A DNA stretch of 46,600 nt from a virus: positions 1-46,600 of IMG/VR virus record IMGVR_UViG_3300036979_000173. One strand, written 5' to 3'. Both the position numbers and the translations under genes were made by a program. Under the pieces are notes generated by a model. It was not told the DNA's origin, did not search any database, and saw nothing but the letters and a program-made list of their open reading frames with translations. Positions 20,982-28,830 of the stretch are shown in pieces; within the stretch, counting starts at the first letter, position 1, and each line of letters starts with the position of its first letter.

Positions 20982-21217
20982 GTAATGATTTTGTAATGCG
21001 GTGTTGAGTGCAATCCTTTAAGTGGATGGTTGATTCTAAAGTTCTTTCTTTCTACTTTTCCTGCCTTGATGAGAAATTCCAGTTTTGCCCGAAGGGTTCT
21101 GCATGGAATGTTCAATTCCGTAGAAAGATCCTTTGATGTCTTGAAGTCATCTGGAACAACATCTGGATTCCCGACCTGCGTGTTGGCGATAATCTCTGCC
21201 CACTTATTTGCGCTCAT
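20978..21217 (-). CDS. Winged-helix DNA-binding protein, 79 aa
   Basis: Residues 18-65 fit a winged helix: FKTSKDLSTELNIPCRTLRA is a helix-turn-helix with a recognition helix in CRTLRAKLEFLIKAG, followed by the wing VERKNFRI. Start 21217 is fixed by the ATGA overlap. It could be a small regulator of the recombination-portal genes; no operator is evident. Confidence 0.65.
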   Translation of the reverse strand: MSANKWAEIIANTQVGNPDVVPDDFKTSKDLSTELNIPCRTLRAKLEFLIKAGKVERKNFRINHPLKGLHSTPHYKIIT

Positions 21218-21984
21218 AGCGGCAACCTCCATTCTTTGTCGAACTCTCCTCTGGTGATAAGCCACACGGCTGAATCCTTTGGCCCGATCTCTCCATACAC
21301 AAGTCCCTGCCGCCATCCAAGCGTTGCTCGCCTTGCTTTCGCATAATCCATCTCACCTCTGCGAGTAAGCGTACCTGTGCAGTAGCCCGTGCTTTCTTTG
21401 ATCGTTCTGCCTTCAGCTTGCTGGCTTCTATGAGTGTGCCCGAAAATAACTTTCCCACCATAGATTTCAGCCATGTCTCTAGCAGAGTTTTCATTATAGA
21501 TTGTTCCGTGCGTAAATGTCACATCACCAATGACTAGCGTTTGAAACACTCCATCATACGGAATCCTGCGGCAACCAATCTCCACAAAAGTCCTGTCAAT
21601 ATAATCCGTAGCCTGTTGAGCGGCGTATGAGACAAGAGCGTTGCGGTGATTAAGCATTCTGGGAATTCGATCTTCATGGTTCCCATCCAACACATGAGTT
21701 GGTCGATACTTTCGCAAGAACGAAAGCCCACCATCAATGTCGGGAGCAACAGGTTCGGATTCGTCGGAGCTTCCAACCGCACCAGAGCGAAATGCCGTGG
21801 TGTCGCACCAATCTCCGAGATGCACCACAATATTTGGGTTCCATTTGTCCCGCATTTTAAGCACAGCATCAATTGCCGTTTCGTCTGCGTACTTACCATG
21901 ACTGCATGAGATTGCGATAAAGCGTTCATACTTTGTGGCAATATGGGGGGCTTTCGCCCCCCTTGATTTTGCTTTAGGCTTCAT
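21214..21984 (-). CDS. Calcineurin-like metallophosphoesterase, 256 aa
   Basis: Motifs of the family are in order: ISCSHG (25-30), HLGDWCD (55-61), GNHED (101-105), THG (158-160) and GHTHR (182-186). The first metal-ligand motif, normally DxH, reads CSH here, so one Asp ligand is replaced by Cys. The family hydrolyses phosphoesters and often processes DNA ends in phage recombination. The start lies 11 nt inside the end of the ERF gene, suggesting joint expression. A very stable hairpin lies 22 bases after the start. Confidence 0.85.
   Translation of the reverse strand: MKPKAKSRGAKAPHIATKYERFIAISCSHGKYADETAIDAVLKMRDKWNPNIVVHLGDWCDTTAFRSGAVGSSDESEPVAPDIDGGLSFLRKYRPTHVLDGNHEDRIPRMLNHRNALVSYAAQQATDYIDRTFVEIGCRRIPYDGVFQTLVIGDVTFTHGTIYNENSARDMAEIYGGKVIFGHTHRSQQAEGRTIKESTGYCTGTLTRRGEMDYAKARRATLGWRQGLVYGEIGPKDSAVWLITRGEFDKEWRLPL
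21945..21962 (-). promoter_or_regulatory. GC hairpin with GAAA loop inside the phosphoesterase start
   Basis: On the minus strand GGGGGGC, GAAA, GCCCCCC: a 7-bp stem closed by a GNRA tetraloop, 22 bases after the ATG at 21984. In coding terms it is only RGAKAPH. Its stability and place suggest control of translation or transcription; it lacks a T run, so it is not a terminator. Confidence 0.7.
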
Positions 21985-22708
21985 TAGGTGTAATGGTCAC
22001 AAGCTCCCACTTGCTTGGGTCTTTCTTTCCTACTGCAACGCCAGCATCAACCAGCGTTCCATTAGATCCGAAGTCGGTTGCCGCAATGAACAGCTTCTCA
22101 TCAAATGTCATTGCCTCAATCGTCTTGCCATTGTCGTTGAACTCAACGGAGTAGAGAGTCCACTTCTTGGCAGATCCTTCCTTGCTCTGTGCGGCGACCT
22201 TGGCTTGAACAGGGAGAACTCCCCTCCAAGTTGCGGTCACGTTTCCAGCAGGACGGACAGTCGGGTTCTTATCCATTACTTTCGCAATGGCTGGACGAGG
22301 GGAATCAACAGGCCGCTTTCCTTCAGCTACATTTCCATCATCGTCATCCTCTGACGCAACACCAAGAACAGCCGCCAAGGCGTAGCGACGAGCGTAGGTG
22401 ATTGCAGACCCGACTCCCTGTGGCGACTGATCCTTGAGAGGAAGCAGTAGCGTGGTAGTCGTGCTGTGACCATCCTTGTGCATGATCGTCGTTTCAACTC
22501 CAGCCGCACCATCCATGAACAATGGCTGTTGAGTTACTGCCAGACCATGCTTGGACAGGATAGGGCGAGTCGCATCAATGATCGCATCCAGAGGAGCATA
22601 CTTGCTCTTGAAGTACGGATTGTTTGCGGTTTTCGGAACATTTGATAGTTCCCCGATAGCGGCTACAAGAGCCGTGGCGTATGCTTTCTGTTGTGCTGTG
22701 TTTTCCAT
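21974..22708 (-). CDS. erf: ERF-family single-strand annealing protein, 244 aa
   Basis: The ERF signature is clear in residues 5-115: QQKAYATALVAAIGELSNVP, NNPYFKSKYAPLDAIIDATR, HGLAVTQQPLF, GVETTIMHKDGHS and QGVGSAITYARRYALAAVLG. Such proteins anneal complementary strands during phage recombination and circularisation, using ends resected by a nuclease (candidate at 11682-12470). The C-terminal part (from 130) is variable, acidic and ends TITPNEA. The leader is CTGAAAAACACAAAT, without a Shine-Dalgarno sequence. Confidence 0.95.
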   Translation of the reverse strand: MENTAQQKAYATALVAAIGELSNVPKTANNPYFKSKYAPLDAIIDATRPILSKHGLAVTQQPLFMDGAAGVETTIMHKDGHSTTTTLLLPLKDQSPQGVGSAITYARRYALAAVLGVASEDDDDGNVAEGKRPVDSPRPAIAKVMDKNPTVRPAGNVTATWRGVLPVQAKVAAQSKEGSAKKWTLYSVEFNDNGKTIEAMTFDEKLFIAATDFGSNGTLVDAGVAVGKKDPSKWELVTITPNEA

Positions 22709-22729
22709 ATTTGTGTTTTTCAGTTTAGG

Positions 22730-22870
22730 CTATCCACGCTCGTCAACCTGAATCATCGAATCGTCGAGGAATGAAATAGCTTCGTCAAGAGTTGAGCGCA
22801 ATTCCTCAAACGAGGAAAGCAAAAAATCAATCTTTTCTCTATCCGTCATTGGAACGGCAGATTCGCTCAT
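22730..22870 (-). CDS. Short helical protein, 46 aa
   Basis: MSESAVPMTDREKIDFLLSS and ELRSTLDEAISFLDDS form a short acidic helix pair. The start at 22870 lies just after the stop of the upstream membrane protein gene. No motif recognised. Size and packing are the only support besides the plausible sequence. Confidence 0.6.
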   Translation of the reverse strand: MSESAVPMTDREKIDFLLSSFEELRSTLDEAISFLDDSMIQVDERG

Positions 22871-22872
22871 TG

Positions 22873-23142
22873 TTATCGGGCGATGAACACGACAAGAGCC
22901 GTTGTGATGGACAGGAGGATTGAGGCAATGCTCGTCCAGAACAGGACGCAAACATGATCCTTGAGTTCATTGATGATTGTTTCTGTTTCATCAATGTAGC
23001 TCATTGCCATGTGCGACTGCGCTTGTGCGTTGAGGGTGATGACAGTCAACTCGTGAATGACATCATCAACATTCTTCTCGCAAGGCTTTGCTGGCTTGCT
23101 GGCGGTTGGTTTCTTTGTGGATTTGGTGGTGTTGTTTTTCAT
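22873..23142 (-). CDS. C-terminally anchored membrane protein, 89 aa
   Basis: A basic N-terminus (KNNTTKSTKKPTASKPAKPC) and a helical centre lead to a single membrane helix near the end (VCVLFWTSIASILLSITTAL), finishing VVFIAR. The type II orientation with a long cytoplasmic helix resembles phage antiholins or membrane-recruited regulators. Next to the lysis cassette this is a candidate lysis modulator; no family is recognised. Confidence 0.65.
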   Translation of the reverse strand: MKNNTTKSTKKPTASKPAKPCEKNVDDVIHELTVITLNAQAQSHMAMSYIDETETIINELKDHVCVLFWTSIASILLSITTALVVFIAR

Positions 23143-23182
23143 AACGCAATCACCATTACCGCTGGAGCCATTCAATGGCAAG

Positions 23183-23202
23183 AAATATTTTCAGAAATAT
23201 TT
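23183..23202 (+). terminator. AT-rich hairpin with T run
   Basis: AAATATTT, TCAG, AAATATTT followed by TTTTTATTTTT on the plus strand. It lies in the 130-base gap between endolysin and membrane protein genes, both leftward. Its T run suits rightward transcripts, although no rightward gene is known here; it may block antisense transcription or mark an RNA processing site. Confidence 0.4.
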
Positions 23203-23275
23203 TTTTATTTTTATGCTTGACTTTTCGATACCCATGCCGTTTAAAATCTCGGCAGAAGGCAAGACAGATATATCG

Positions 23276-23731
23276 TCAACTTTGAAGAACTTGTTTTCGC
23301 AAGTCCGCTGTTCGGTTAAGCCATCCTTTCAAAAAAACCCTGCTGGCTGGTCTCTTCTCAACGAGCCTCCTGTAAAATGCGTCTCTCTCATCCATGAATT
23401 TTTTGACATTCAATCCTGAAATCTTCTCAATCTTCATCGCTCGTCCAAACCCACAATTCACGCAAGCATCGAAGAATGCCCAGTCATAGTTTTGAGGAAG
23501 GTGATCACAACCATACTTCACCCAATACTCATTCCAATAAATATCTGTTGCTCTTTCAGCGGTAAGATTGGCAATGTCTTCATTCGGATGAGAACGAGCG
23601 TCAATCCCATACTTTGTTCCAACTAGCTTGCCATTGACGTAGTTTCCTGCGTCATTTGGATGCAAGTCCAGCTTGGTTCCCTCCCACTTGAAGAGGAATG
23701 GAATGATCTTTTCCTTAAATCGTTTCGTCAT
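23276..23731 (-). CDS. Endolysin, glycoside hydrolase family 108, 151 aa
   Basis: N-acetylmuramidase-type lysozyme that cuts the peptidoglycan glycan strand. The GH108 domain begins FLFKWEGTKLDLHPNDAGNY with the catalytic Glu at residue 17, continues to LVGTKYGIDARS (the family's TKYGI element) and IYWNEYWVKYGCDHLP, and ends in a PG-binding-like stretch (FFDACVNCGFGRAMKI). It lacks a signal peptide, so a holin is needed. The start lies 17 nt inside the end of the holin gene. Confidence 0.9.
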   Translation of the reverse strand: MTKRFKEKIIPFLFKWEGTKLDLHPNDAGNYVNGKLVGTKYGIDARSHPNEDIANLTAERATDIYWNEYWVKYGCDHLPQNYDWAFFDACVNCGFGRAMKIEKISGLNVKKFMDERDAFYRRLVEKRPASRVFLKGWLNRTADLRKQVLQS

Positions 23732-24032
23732 CGAATGACTTTGGTTTTGGAGTTCTCTCTATGATCTCTTCTTTGATCTTGGATACTGTTCCAACAACTT
23801 CTTGAACTTGGCTAGTTCCCATCTTCCAGTCATAGACCATACGACCAGTTACCAAGAACACAACAATAGCTCCAGTCACATACAGGGTGTTGGTGGTTAT
23901 GGTCACGAATCCAGCAAGGGCAATCTCTGGAAGAGTGTATAGATGGGCAACGGCCCACCTCCATGATGCTTGGATCAGGGCAATCCCGATCAAGGAAACT
24001 ATAAGACGCTGGGATACCATCTTGGTAATCAT
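23715..24032 (-). CDS. Holin candidate, 105 aa
   Basis: Two membrane helices, LIVSLIGIALIQASWRWAVA (10-29) and IALAGFVTITTNTLYVTGAI extending through VVFLVTG (37-63), precede a charged cytoplasmic tail (MVYDWKMGTSQVQEVV). Start 24032 is chosen because GGAGG lies eight bases before it and the ATG overlaps the spanin stop as ATGA. Placed between spanin and endolysin it fits a holin releasing the enzyme, but the sequence is not that of a well-known holin family. Confidence 0.7.
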   Translation of the reverse strand: MITKMVSQRLIVSLIGIALIQASWRWAVAHLYTLPEIALAGFVTITTNTLYVTGAIVVFLVTGRMVYDWKMGTSQVQEVVGTVSKIKEEIIERTPKPKSFDDETI

Positions 24033-24457
24033 GGCCTGAACCTCCATGCCGTCTTTAGTCCAATATAGACCACTACACACAAGATGCCAGAAAGTGCAAT
24101 CATACGCCAAGTCCATAGCTCCTTGAGTGCCTTTTCGTGCTTTCCATGCCAGTAAACAATGTTGCTCTGCGCTTCTGACAGGTCTTGTGACTGCTTGTCA
24201 ACCTGCTCCTCATAGGTGTCGATTGCGGTGATTACGTCCTTAATCGCCGCATTTCCTGCGGAGGTTGTGATATGTGGCTTGAGACGCTCCACCCCAACCT
24301 TAACGGCAACCGCAGATGGAGCAACATAACGCTCCTGCTTTGGAGCGGAACATCCAGCTAGCCAGACTATGGCAGACAAGATGGCGATCTTCACGGAAAT
24401 GATTGCATATTCAATCAACTTCCCAATGTAGGTAATAATAAGTTTAATTGTGTTCAT
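24029..24457 (-). CDS. Unimolecular spanin (u-spanin), 142 aa
   Basis: The N-terminus has a hydrophobic signal ending in the lipobox LAGC (Cys at residue 36), giving an outer-membrane lipoprotein. A periplasmic helical part follows (DVITAIDTYEEQVDKQSQDL), and a C-terminal membrane helix (RMIALSGILCVVVYIGLKTA, residues 118-137) anchors in the inner membrane. That combination is the definition of a u-spanin, as in phage T1, which fuses inner and outer membranes at lysis. It implies a host with an outer membrane. ATGA coupling to the holin. Confidence 0.8.
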   Translation of the reverse strand: MNTIKLIITYIGKLIEYAIISVKIAILSAIVWLAGCSAPKQERYVAPSAVAVKVGVERLKPHITTSAGNAAIKDVITAIDTYEEQVDKQSQDLSEAQSNIVYWHGKHEKALKELWTWRMIALSGILCVVVYIGLKTAWRFRP

Positions 24458-25747
24458 TTATCGTTGTTCTATCCATGTCATTGACCCGATTGCGTTCTTG
24501 TTAGCTGTAGATGCCGCCGCAACTAATGTCAAGGTGTCGCTCACAGTCCCAATCGAACTTCTCCCAATCTGGAATTGAGTGTCCTTGTCAATGCGGATTG
24601 GGCCTCCTCCACTACCTCCAATAACAAACCCAGCGTCCAGCGTTGTGCCGCCAGTAAATGAAGTTGCAGTTACGTTGTATTGAGCAAAGCTATTGGCATC
24701 TGGCATATCATTCCAAGTTCCACCAGTAAGCGTTGCGTTCCTGACAATCCTGTAATATACGTTGGTATTGTCAATCGTGGCTACTTGGAAGTAGGATGGA
24801 AGAACGATGCCCTGCAACTGCGTTGCCTTCAGCCTAATGGAAATCAATGGGCGGTATGTATTGGCTGTGCCAGTATCAAGCCCAGCAATGGCAGTCTGAA
24901 TGTTTTGAGCAATGCCTAGCTTCTCTGGTTGTCCTTCAGAAACCAGCGAGTTTGACCCTTGGTAGATGTAGAATGGCCCACCAGCCTGACCGCCAGTAGT
25001 GTTTTTGATCTCAATACGGATAGGAAGGAAGGGGGTGCGGCTCCAAGCATTGGTTAGGACGTTTGCTGTGCTGAAGGTGTGGACAATGATAGTCTTGCCA
25101 TCAATCACCCATCCAAACTTTACCTGACCAGCCCCATACCACTCGTATTCAAAGCTGACCATCTGTTGCTTGGTTGGATCTGCTATAATTCCGCTAGGGC
25201 CATTACCATCTAGTTTATCTCCGTTCCATTGCGCTCTACCAACTCGCTGAAGCGATGGGGTTCCTCCGCTGTTGATGATGCAACAAAAGTAATCACCAGA
25301 TCCGTCATCCTCAAAATAGAAGCCATCTGACCCATTGTTAAGGCCAAACCTCTTGCGAATACCTGCAACTGGAGTGTTTAGCCTGACTGAAAACGAAAGC
25401 GTGGATGTGCGGCTAGGGATGTACCGCATAGTATGTATCGTTTGACGGATAACCTCGCTGTTAAGCGTGTTGGTAACTGCCATGTCAACCTCTGATCCAG
25501 TAGGATCGTGCGTGGCAACTCCTCCGTTAAATGTTGCCTCATCCCAAACATCCGTCTCCTTTCCATACTGGAAGGTGTTGAAAAAGACAGTTTGATACGG
25601 ACTGACCTTTAACCTCCCCTTGCTAGTGAAGTCTGCGTTTCCTAGAACCTCGTCAGATGACAGCAAAAGATCATTGATCTTCTGGAGGCTTCTATGAGAG
25701 TCATCATTTTGCCAAGGCGTATTATTCTCTGGAAAATACGCTGGCAT
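24458..25747 (-). CDS. Tail spike or fibre with shared YFPENNTPWQ head, 429 aa
   Basis: The N-terminal 25 residues (MPAYFPENNTPWQNDDSHRS) match those of the protein at 29543-29935, suggesting a common virion-attachment module. The remainder is strand-rich with a lectin-like look (VNTLRYIPSRTSTLSF-type strands and FGWVIDGKTIIVHTFSTANV), and a Gly-rich end (GGSGGGPIRIDKDTQFQIGR). It is probably a receptor-binding or spike component. No chaperone or cleavage domain is visible. Function inferred from position among fibre genes. Confidence 0.65.
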   Translation of the reverse strand: MPAYFPENNTPWQNDDSHRSLQKINDLLLSSDEVLGNADFTSKGRLKVSPYQTVFFNTFQYGKETDVWDEATFNGGVATHDPTGSEVDMAVTNTLNSEVIRQTIHTMRYIPSRTSTLSFSVRLNTPVAGIRKRFGLNNGSDGFYFEDDGSGDYFCCIINSGGTPSLQRVGRAQWNGDKLDGNGPSGIIADPTKQQMVSFEYEWYGAGQVKFGWVIDGKTIIVHTFSTANVLTNAWSRTPFLPIRIEIKNTTGGQAGGPFYIYQGSNSLVSEGQPEKLGIAQNIQTAIAGLDTGTANTYRPLISIRLKATQLQGIVLPSYFQVATIDNTNVYYRIVRNATLTGGTWNDMPDANSFAQYNVTATSFTGGTTLDAGFVIGGSGGGPIRIDKDTQFQIGRSSIGTVSDTLTLVAAASTANKNAIGSMTWIEQR

Positions 25748-25755
25748 ACGTTAAA

Positions 25756-26829
25756 TTAAGCAAAGAATGGGCTAACTGATAGTGTTCCACCAACAATGCT
25801 AGTGTTGGCATTTGCCACTACATTTGAGTGTGCGCTAGATACAATAACTTGTCTTGGATTAGCAGAAACAATGCAGTTTGTTGCGCTAGTAGAAAGCTGA
25901 ACATCTCCCATGAGTTTTAAAGATTTGTTTGTAGCGGTTGTGGCGTTGAACGTGATGCAAGGTTGAGAGTTATTGGCAATCAGTCTTCCACCTCTAAAGG
26001 TATGGGCGTTGGGTGTCGCATCTCCATTTGCAAACTTGAAAACAACAAGTTTTGTAGCAGGAGTGCCGCCAACTAGATTTTCCAACCTCAAGGATGTAGT
26101 TCCACTAACAATGCTCAACCCTTCCGTTCCAAATACCTGCACAGTCCAGCACAATGCGGTAAATTGCATTGTTGAGTTGGCTTGGGTCATGTCCAGCAGC
26201 CTTCCGCAATAAGTGAACAGCACTTGGTAAAAAACAGCACCGCTAGTTCCAGTTTCGCTGACAACAGTAGATGCAGGAGCATTAACAACTCCTGTGCTGT
26301 TAATAACCAGCGATCCAGTAGATGCCGCAAATATAGTTCCAGCACCAGCGGAGCTTGTAATTGCAAGAAATTCAAAGGACACTAATTGTGTTAGGCTTCC
26401 ACCACCGCTTTGCGTCCAAAGCCCACCAGTTCCAGAACAAGTAAATGTTCCGTATCCTCCAACAATCTTTGGTTGATCGGCAGTAAGGCTAAACGCAATC
26501 ACATTTGCCGCCACAGTTACATTAGCATCCAGTTCAAAATAAATATCAGCCTTGCCATTAAGGCTAATCTGCGAAGAGATCGTATAAGATCCAGCCTTCA
26601 CATAAACCAAGTCACCAATATCTGAAGCTGAAATAGCGGCGGCAATTGTTGCAAATGGATAATTTATGCTGTACTTGCTGTATCCAGCCCTATCGTCAGA
26701 ACCAGATGCATCTACATAAATGGTTTTTCCAGAGTTAACTTGCTGTTGTATGGATGATCCCGATTGCTGGATCAATACAACATTGCCACCAACTGGAGGT
26801 GTGATTTCAACAAGGTTATTAGCAGTCAT
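25756..26829 (-). CDS. Beta-helix tail spike, 357 aa
   Basis: After a short N-terminal segment (VEITPPVGGNVVLIQQSGSS) the sequence has the pattern of a right-handed beta-helix: TIYVDASGSDDRAGYSKYS, DLVYVKAGSYTISSQISLNG and repeated short strands rich in Gly, Thr and Asn to the end. Such spikes bind and often cut host polysaccharide; the ending SVSPFFA is short, with no evident catalytic cluster. It overlaps the next gene by a base. Together with the neighbours it forms the host-contact module. Confidence 0.7.
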   Translation of the reverse strand: MTANNLVEITPPVGGNVVLIQQSGSSIQQQVNSGKTIYVDASGSDDRAGYSKYSINYPFATIAAAISASDIGDLVYVKAGSYTISSQISLNGKADIYFELDANVTVAANVIAFSLTADQPKIVGGYGTFTCSGTGGLWTQSGGGSLTQLVSFEFLAITSSAGAGTIFAASTGSLVINSTGVVNAPASTVVSETGTSGAVFYQVLFTYCGRLLDMTQANSTMQFTALCWTVQVFGTEGLSIVSGTTSLRLENLVGGTPATKLVVFKFANGDATPNAHTFRGGRLIANNSQPCITFNATTATNKSLKLMGDVQLSTSATNCIVSANPRQVIVSSAHSNVVANANTSIVGGTLSVSPFFA

Positions 26830-27179
26830 TATGAAAAGGTAGTTGATTCAGTAACGTCACAAGTTCCTTTTATAATATGATTTACATTGCCTCCAATGGC
26901 AATTCTAATGTCGTATTGATAACGCTCTGGTGGGATTCCGGCAGATGTGGCGGCTGGCAAAAACAATCCTATAAAGCCATCCGTAGCTGGGGAGTTTTTG
27001 GTAACAGTAAATGATGCTAGCGTTGCCTCGTTCCAAGCGTTTTTAATTTGGGCAGTAATAGTTGCCGAAGTTAGATTGATGGGGTTGCCATCTGAATCCT
27101 TGTAAATCAAGGAAAAGGAAAAGTCGCTACCTTGTTCTATAGCGTTGTCATCTACTAAATTGAAAATTCCTGCTGGCAT
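26829..27179 (-). CDS. BppU-like beta-sandwich virion protein, 116 aa
   Basis: The pattern EQGSDFSFSLIYKDSDGNPI followed by NLTSATITAQIKN and a YDIRIAIGG strand is what I know as the N-terminal beta-sandwich of baseplate upper protein BppU-type domains and related phage proteins: E-Q-G-aromatic, Asp-Gly-xPI-x-L, and paired strands. It would link spikes to the tail. The start and stop touch both neighbouring genes. Confidence 0.75.
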   Translation of the reverse strand: MPAGIFNLVDDNAIEQGSDFSFSLIYKDSDGNPINLTSATITAQIKNAWNEATLASFTVTKNSPATDGFIGLFLPAATSAGIPPERYQYDIRIAIGGNVNHIIKGTCDVTESTTFS

Positions 27180-27475
27180 TATTCTTCATCCTTAAAATCT
27201 GGAAACTTGTCTAAAAGAATCGGCTCTTGAAGCACCTCCGTGATCCATGATGGAAGCGGCGTCTCGGCAGGGTCGAGGAGTGCTTGCCACTCGTAGTAGA
27301 GAGGCTCACCGACTGGGGCGGGGAATCCCTCGTAGTTAGTTGACCATGAGGCGTAGACTGGTGTGGGGATGATGTTCACCCCCCAGACTGGACGGCAGGG
27401 TGAGGGGTTCATCCATAGCCAAGGGAGATCCGAAGCATCTTGGAGAGTAGTGGCTCGGAAGGTTCTCATGTTCAT
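27179..27475 (-). CDS. Fibre-linked small protein, 98 aa (possible chaperone)
   Basis: Start 27475 (MNMRTFRATTLQDASDLPWL) overlaps the fibre stop as ATGA. The protein is rich in Trp and Pro (WLWMNPSPCRPVWGVNIIPT, PAPVGEPLYYEWQ) and ends acidic. The position directly after a fibre gene is typical of tail-fibre assembly chaperones or of a short tail-tip protein; the sequence gives no clear family. Confidence 0.6.
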   Translation of the reverse strand: MNMRTFRATTLQDASDLPWLWMNPSPCRPVWGVNIIPTPVYASWSTNYEGFPAPVGEPLYYEWQALLDPAETPLPSWITEVLQEPILLDKFPDFKDEE

Positions 27476-28818
27476 GGCAGGTTCAGTCCGAGGCCGAGGG
27501 TTTGTCGGTAGAGGTTGTAGATGGTGGCATTTTGACCAGACGAAACTTGAGTATTGATCCAAGCAAAAAACGGATAAACCCCTCCGATTGATGTGCCATT
27601 ACTTCCAAATAAAGCCAAGGATAGGCCGCTGGAATTTCCCAAAGTTGCTGCAGTTGATGAGAAACCGGAATCTTTGTTAATATATCCAACAAATGAATTG
27701 CTGGCATTTTTCGTAACGTTAACCCAATGTGTGACTAGAGTGTTGGTAGGGTTAGTTATTTGGCTTTGGGTGCTTCCAAGTTGATCGAAGTTCCCATAAT
27801 GAACATTTGTGCTTGCTGTGGTTTGGGAAAGATTTGTTGCTCCGCTTGTTCCAAGAAGGCGTCTATTCGTGCCTTCTGGAATAGTTCCGACGCCAATGCC
27901 AGAATAAGCCCCTATCGTTGAATAATTAAACGGAACTGTGGTCTGAACATACGAGTTGGATGTAGTTGCAACCATCCCATTCGCCCCCCATGCAGGCGCA
28001 TTCACCAGCGTCCCGTCGAACTGGCCCAGCCCGCCCAGCGAAAATGCGGTCGTGCCACCCCCTGCATTCTGACTACTCCTCAAAGGCCAGCAGACCATGC
28101 TGTTCCACAGGCCGAGCTGGTCGATGCCTTGGGCGAAGTCGACGATGAGTTGGCGTGGGTCTGCAAACGCCACCGCTTGAGTCACCGCTGTTGATGTGGT
28201 CGGCACATAAACCGATGCGGTTGCTCCTGTTTCAAACTGCGCGCCCCACCAATAGAGACTGCTTGTTCCATCCCCAGCGTAGATATCGCTTGTCCCGTTG
28301 TGCAGGGATGGGTAGACGGGGTTATTCACCTGCGTTGACTTGGCCGCACCTGTCACCGAACAGCGGAACCACCCGTTGCCGACATTCGTCATTGTTGCCG
28401 TCCCCATCTCGGTCACAAATGTCCCTGCCGAGAGATTGAATACCGCCGCCGCGCCCATTGCGGCATCAAAGTTGAGTCTCAACCAGCGAGTGCCGGTGGC
28501 TAATTTTGCATAGATCGAAAAGGTATAGACGACACCTAGCGTTGTGGGGGGCACCCCAAAAACCCGATGTGCTCCTGTTGTCGTGTTCTCAACGAGGACA
28601 TTGGCCGTGGTGCCACCAAGCGGGTCTGTCGTTGCTGAAGTCGTGCTGACGGCGACATTTTGTAGCGGCGTCCATTGAGCAAACGCTTGCGACCACGGGA
28701 TCAGGTTCGTCACATAAGCCGTCGGCGTCTGGGTCGCACCGATGGGTGAGCCAGCAGCAGCGCACCTATTAAAATACTCCTGACATCCCCTGATTGCATT
28801 ATTATTTCCGATATACAT
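27472..28818 (-). CDS. Large tail fibre / receptor-binding protein, 448 aa
   Basis: The N-terminal part (MYIGNNNAIRGCQEYFNRCA) would attach to the virion. A carbohydrate-binding-module-like region (residues 40-205; YTFSIYAKLATGTRWLRLNF and GWFRCSVTG) is followed by a LamG/concanavalin-like region (250-445; FDGTLVNAPAWGANGMVAT, GYINKDSG). DNA of the 5' two-thirds (about 27960-28780) is visibly richer in G and C than its neighbours, a sign of transfer. This is the strongest receptor-binding candidate. Function inferred from module types and position. Confidence 0.75.
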   Translation of the reverse strand: MYIGNNNAIRGCQEYFNRCAAAGSPIGATQTPTAYVTNLIPWSQAFAQWTPLQNVAVSTTSATTDPLGGTTANVLVENTTTGAHRVFGVPPTTLGVVYTFSIYAKLATGTRWLRLNFDAAMGAAAVFNLSAGTFVTEMGTATMTNVGNGWFRCSVTGAAKSTQVNNPVYPSLHNGTSDIYAGDGTSSLYWWGAQFETGATASVYVPTTSTAVTQAVAFADPRQLIVDFAQGIDQLGLWNSMVCWPLRSSQNAGGGTTAFSLGGLGQFDGTLVNAPAWGANGMVATTSNSYVQTTVPFNYSTIGAYSGIGVGTIPEGTNRRLLGTSGATNLSQTTASTNVHYGNFDQLGSTQSQITNPTNTLVTHWVNVTKNASNSFVGYINKDSGFSSTAATLGNSSGLSLALFGSNGTSIGGVYPFFAWINTQVSSGQNATIYNLYRQTLGLGLNLP

Positions 28819-28830
28819 AATTCTTTTTGG

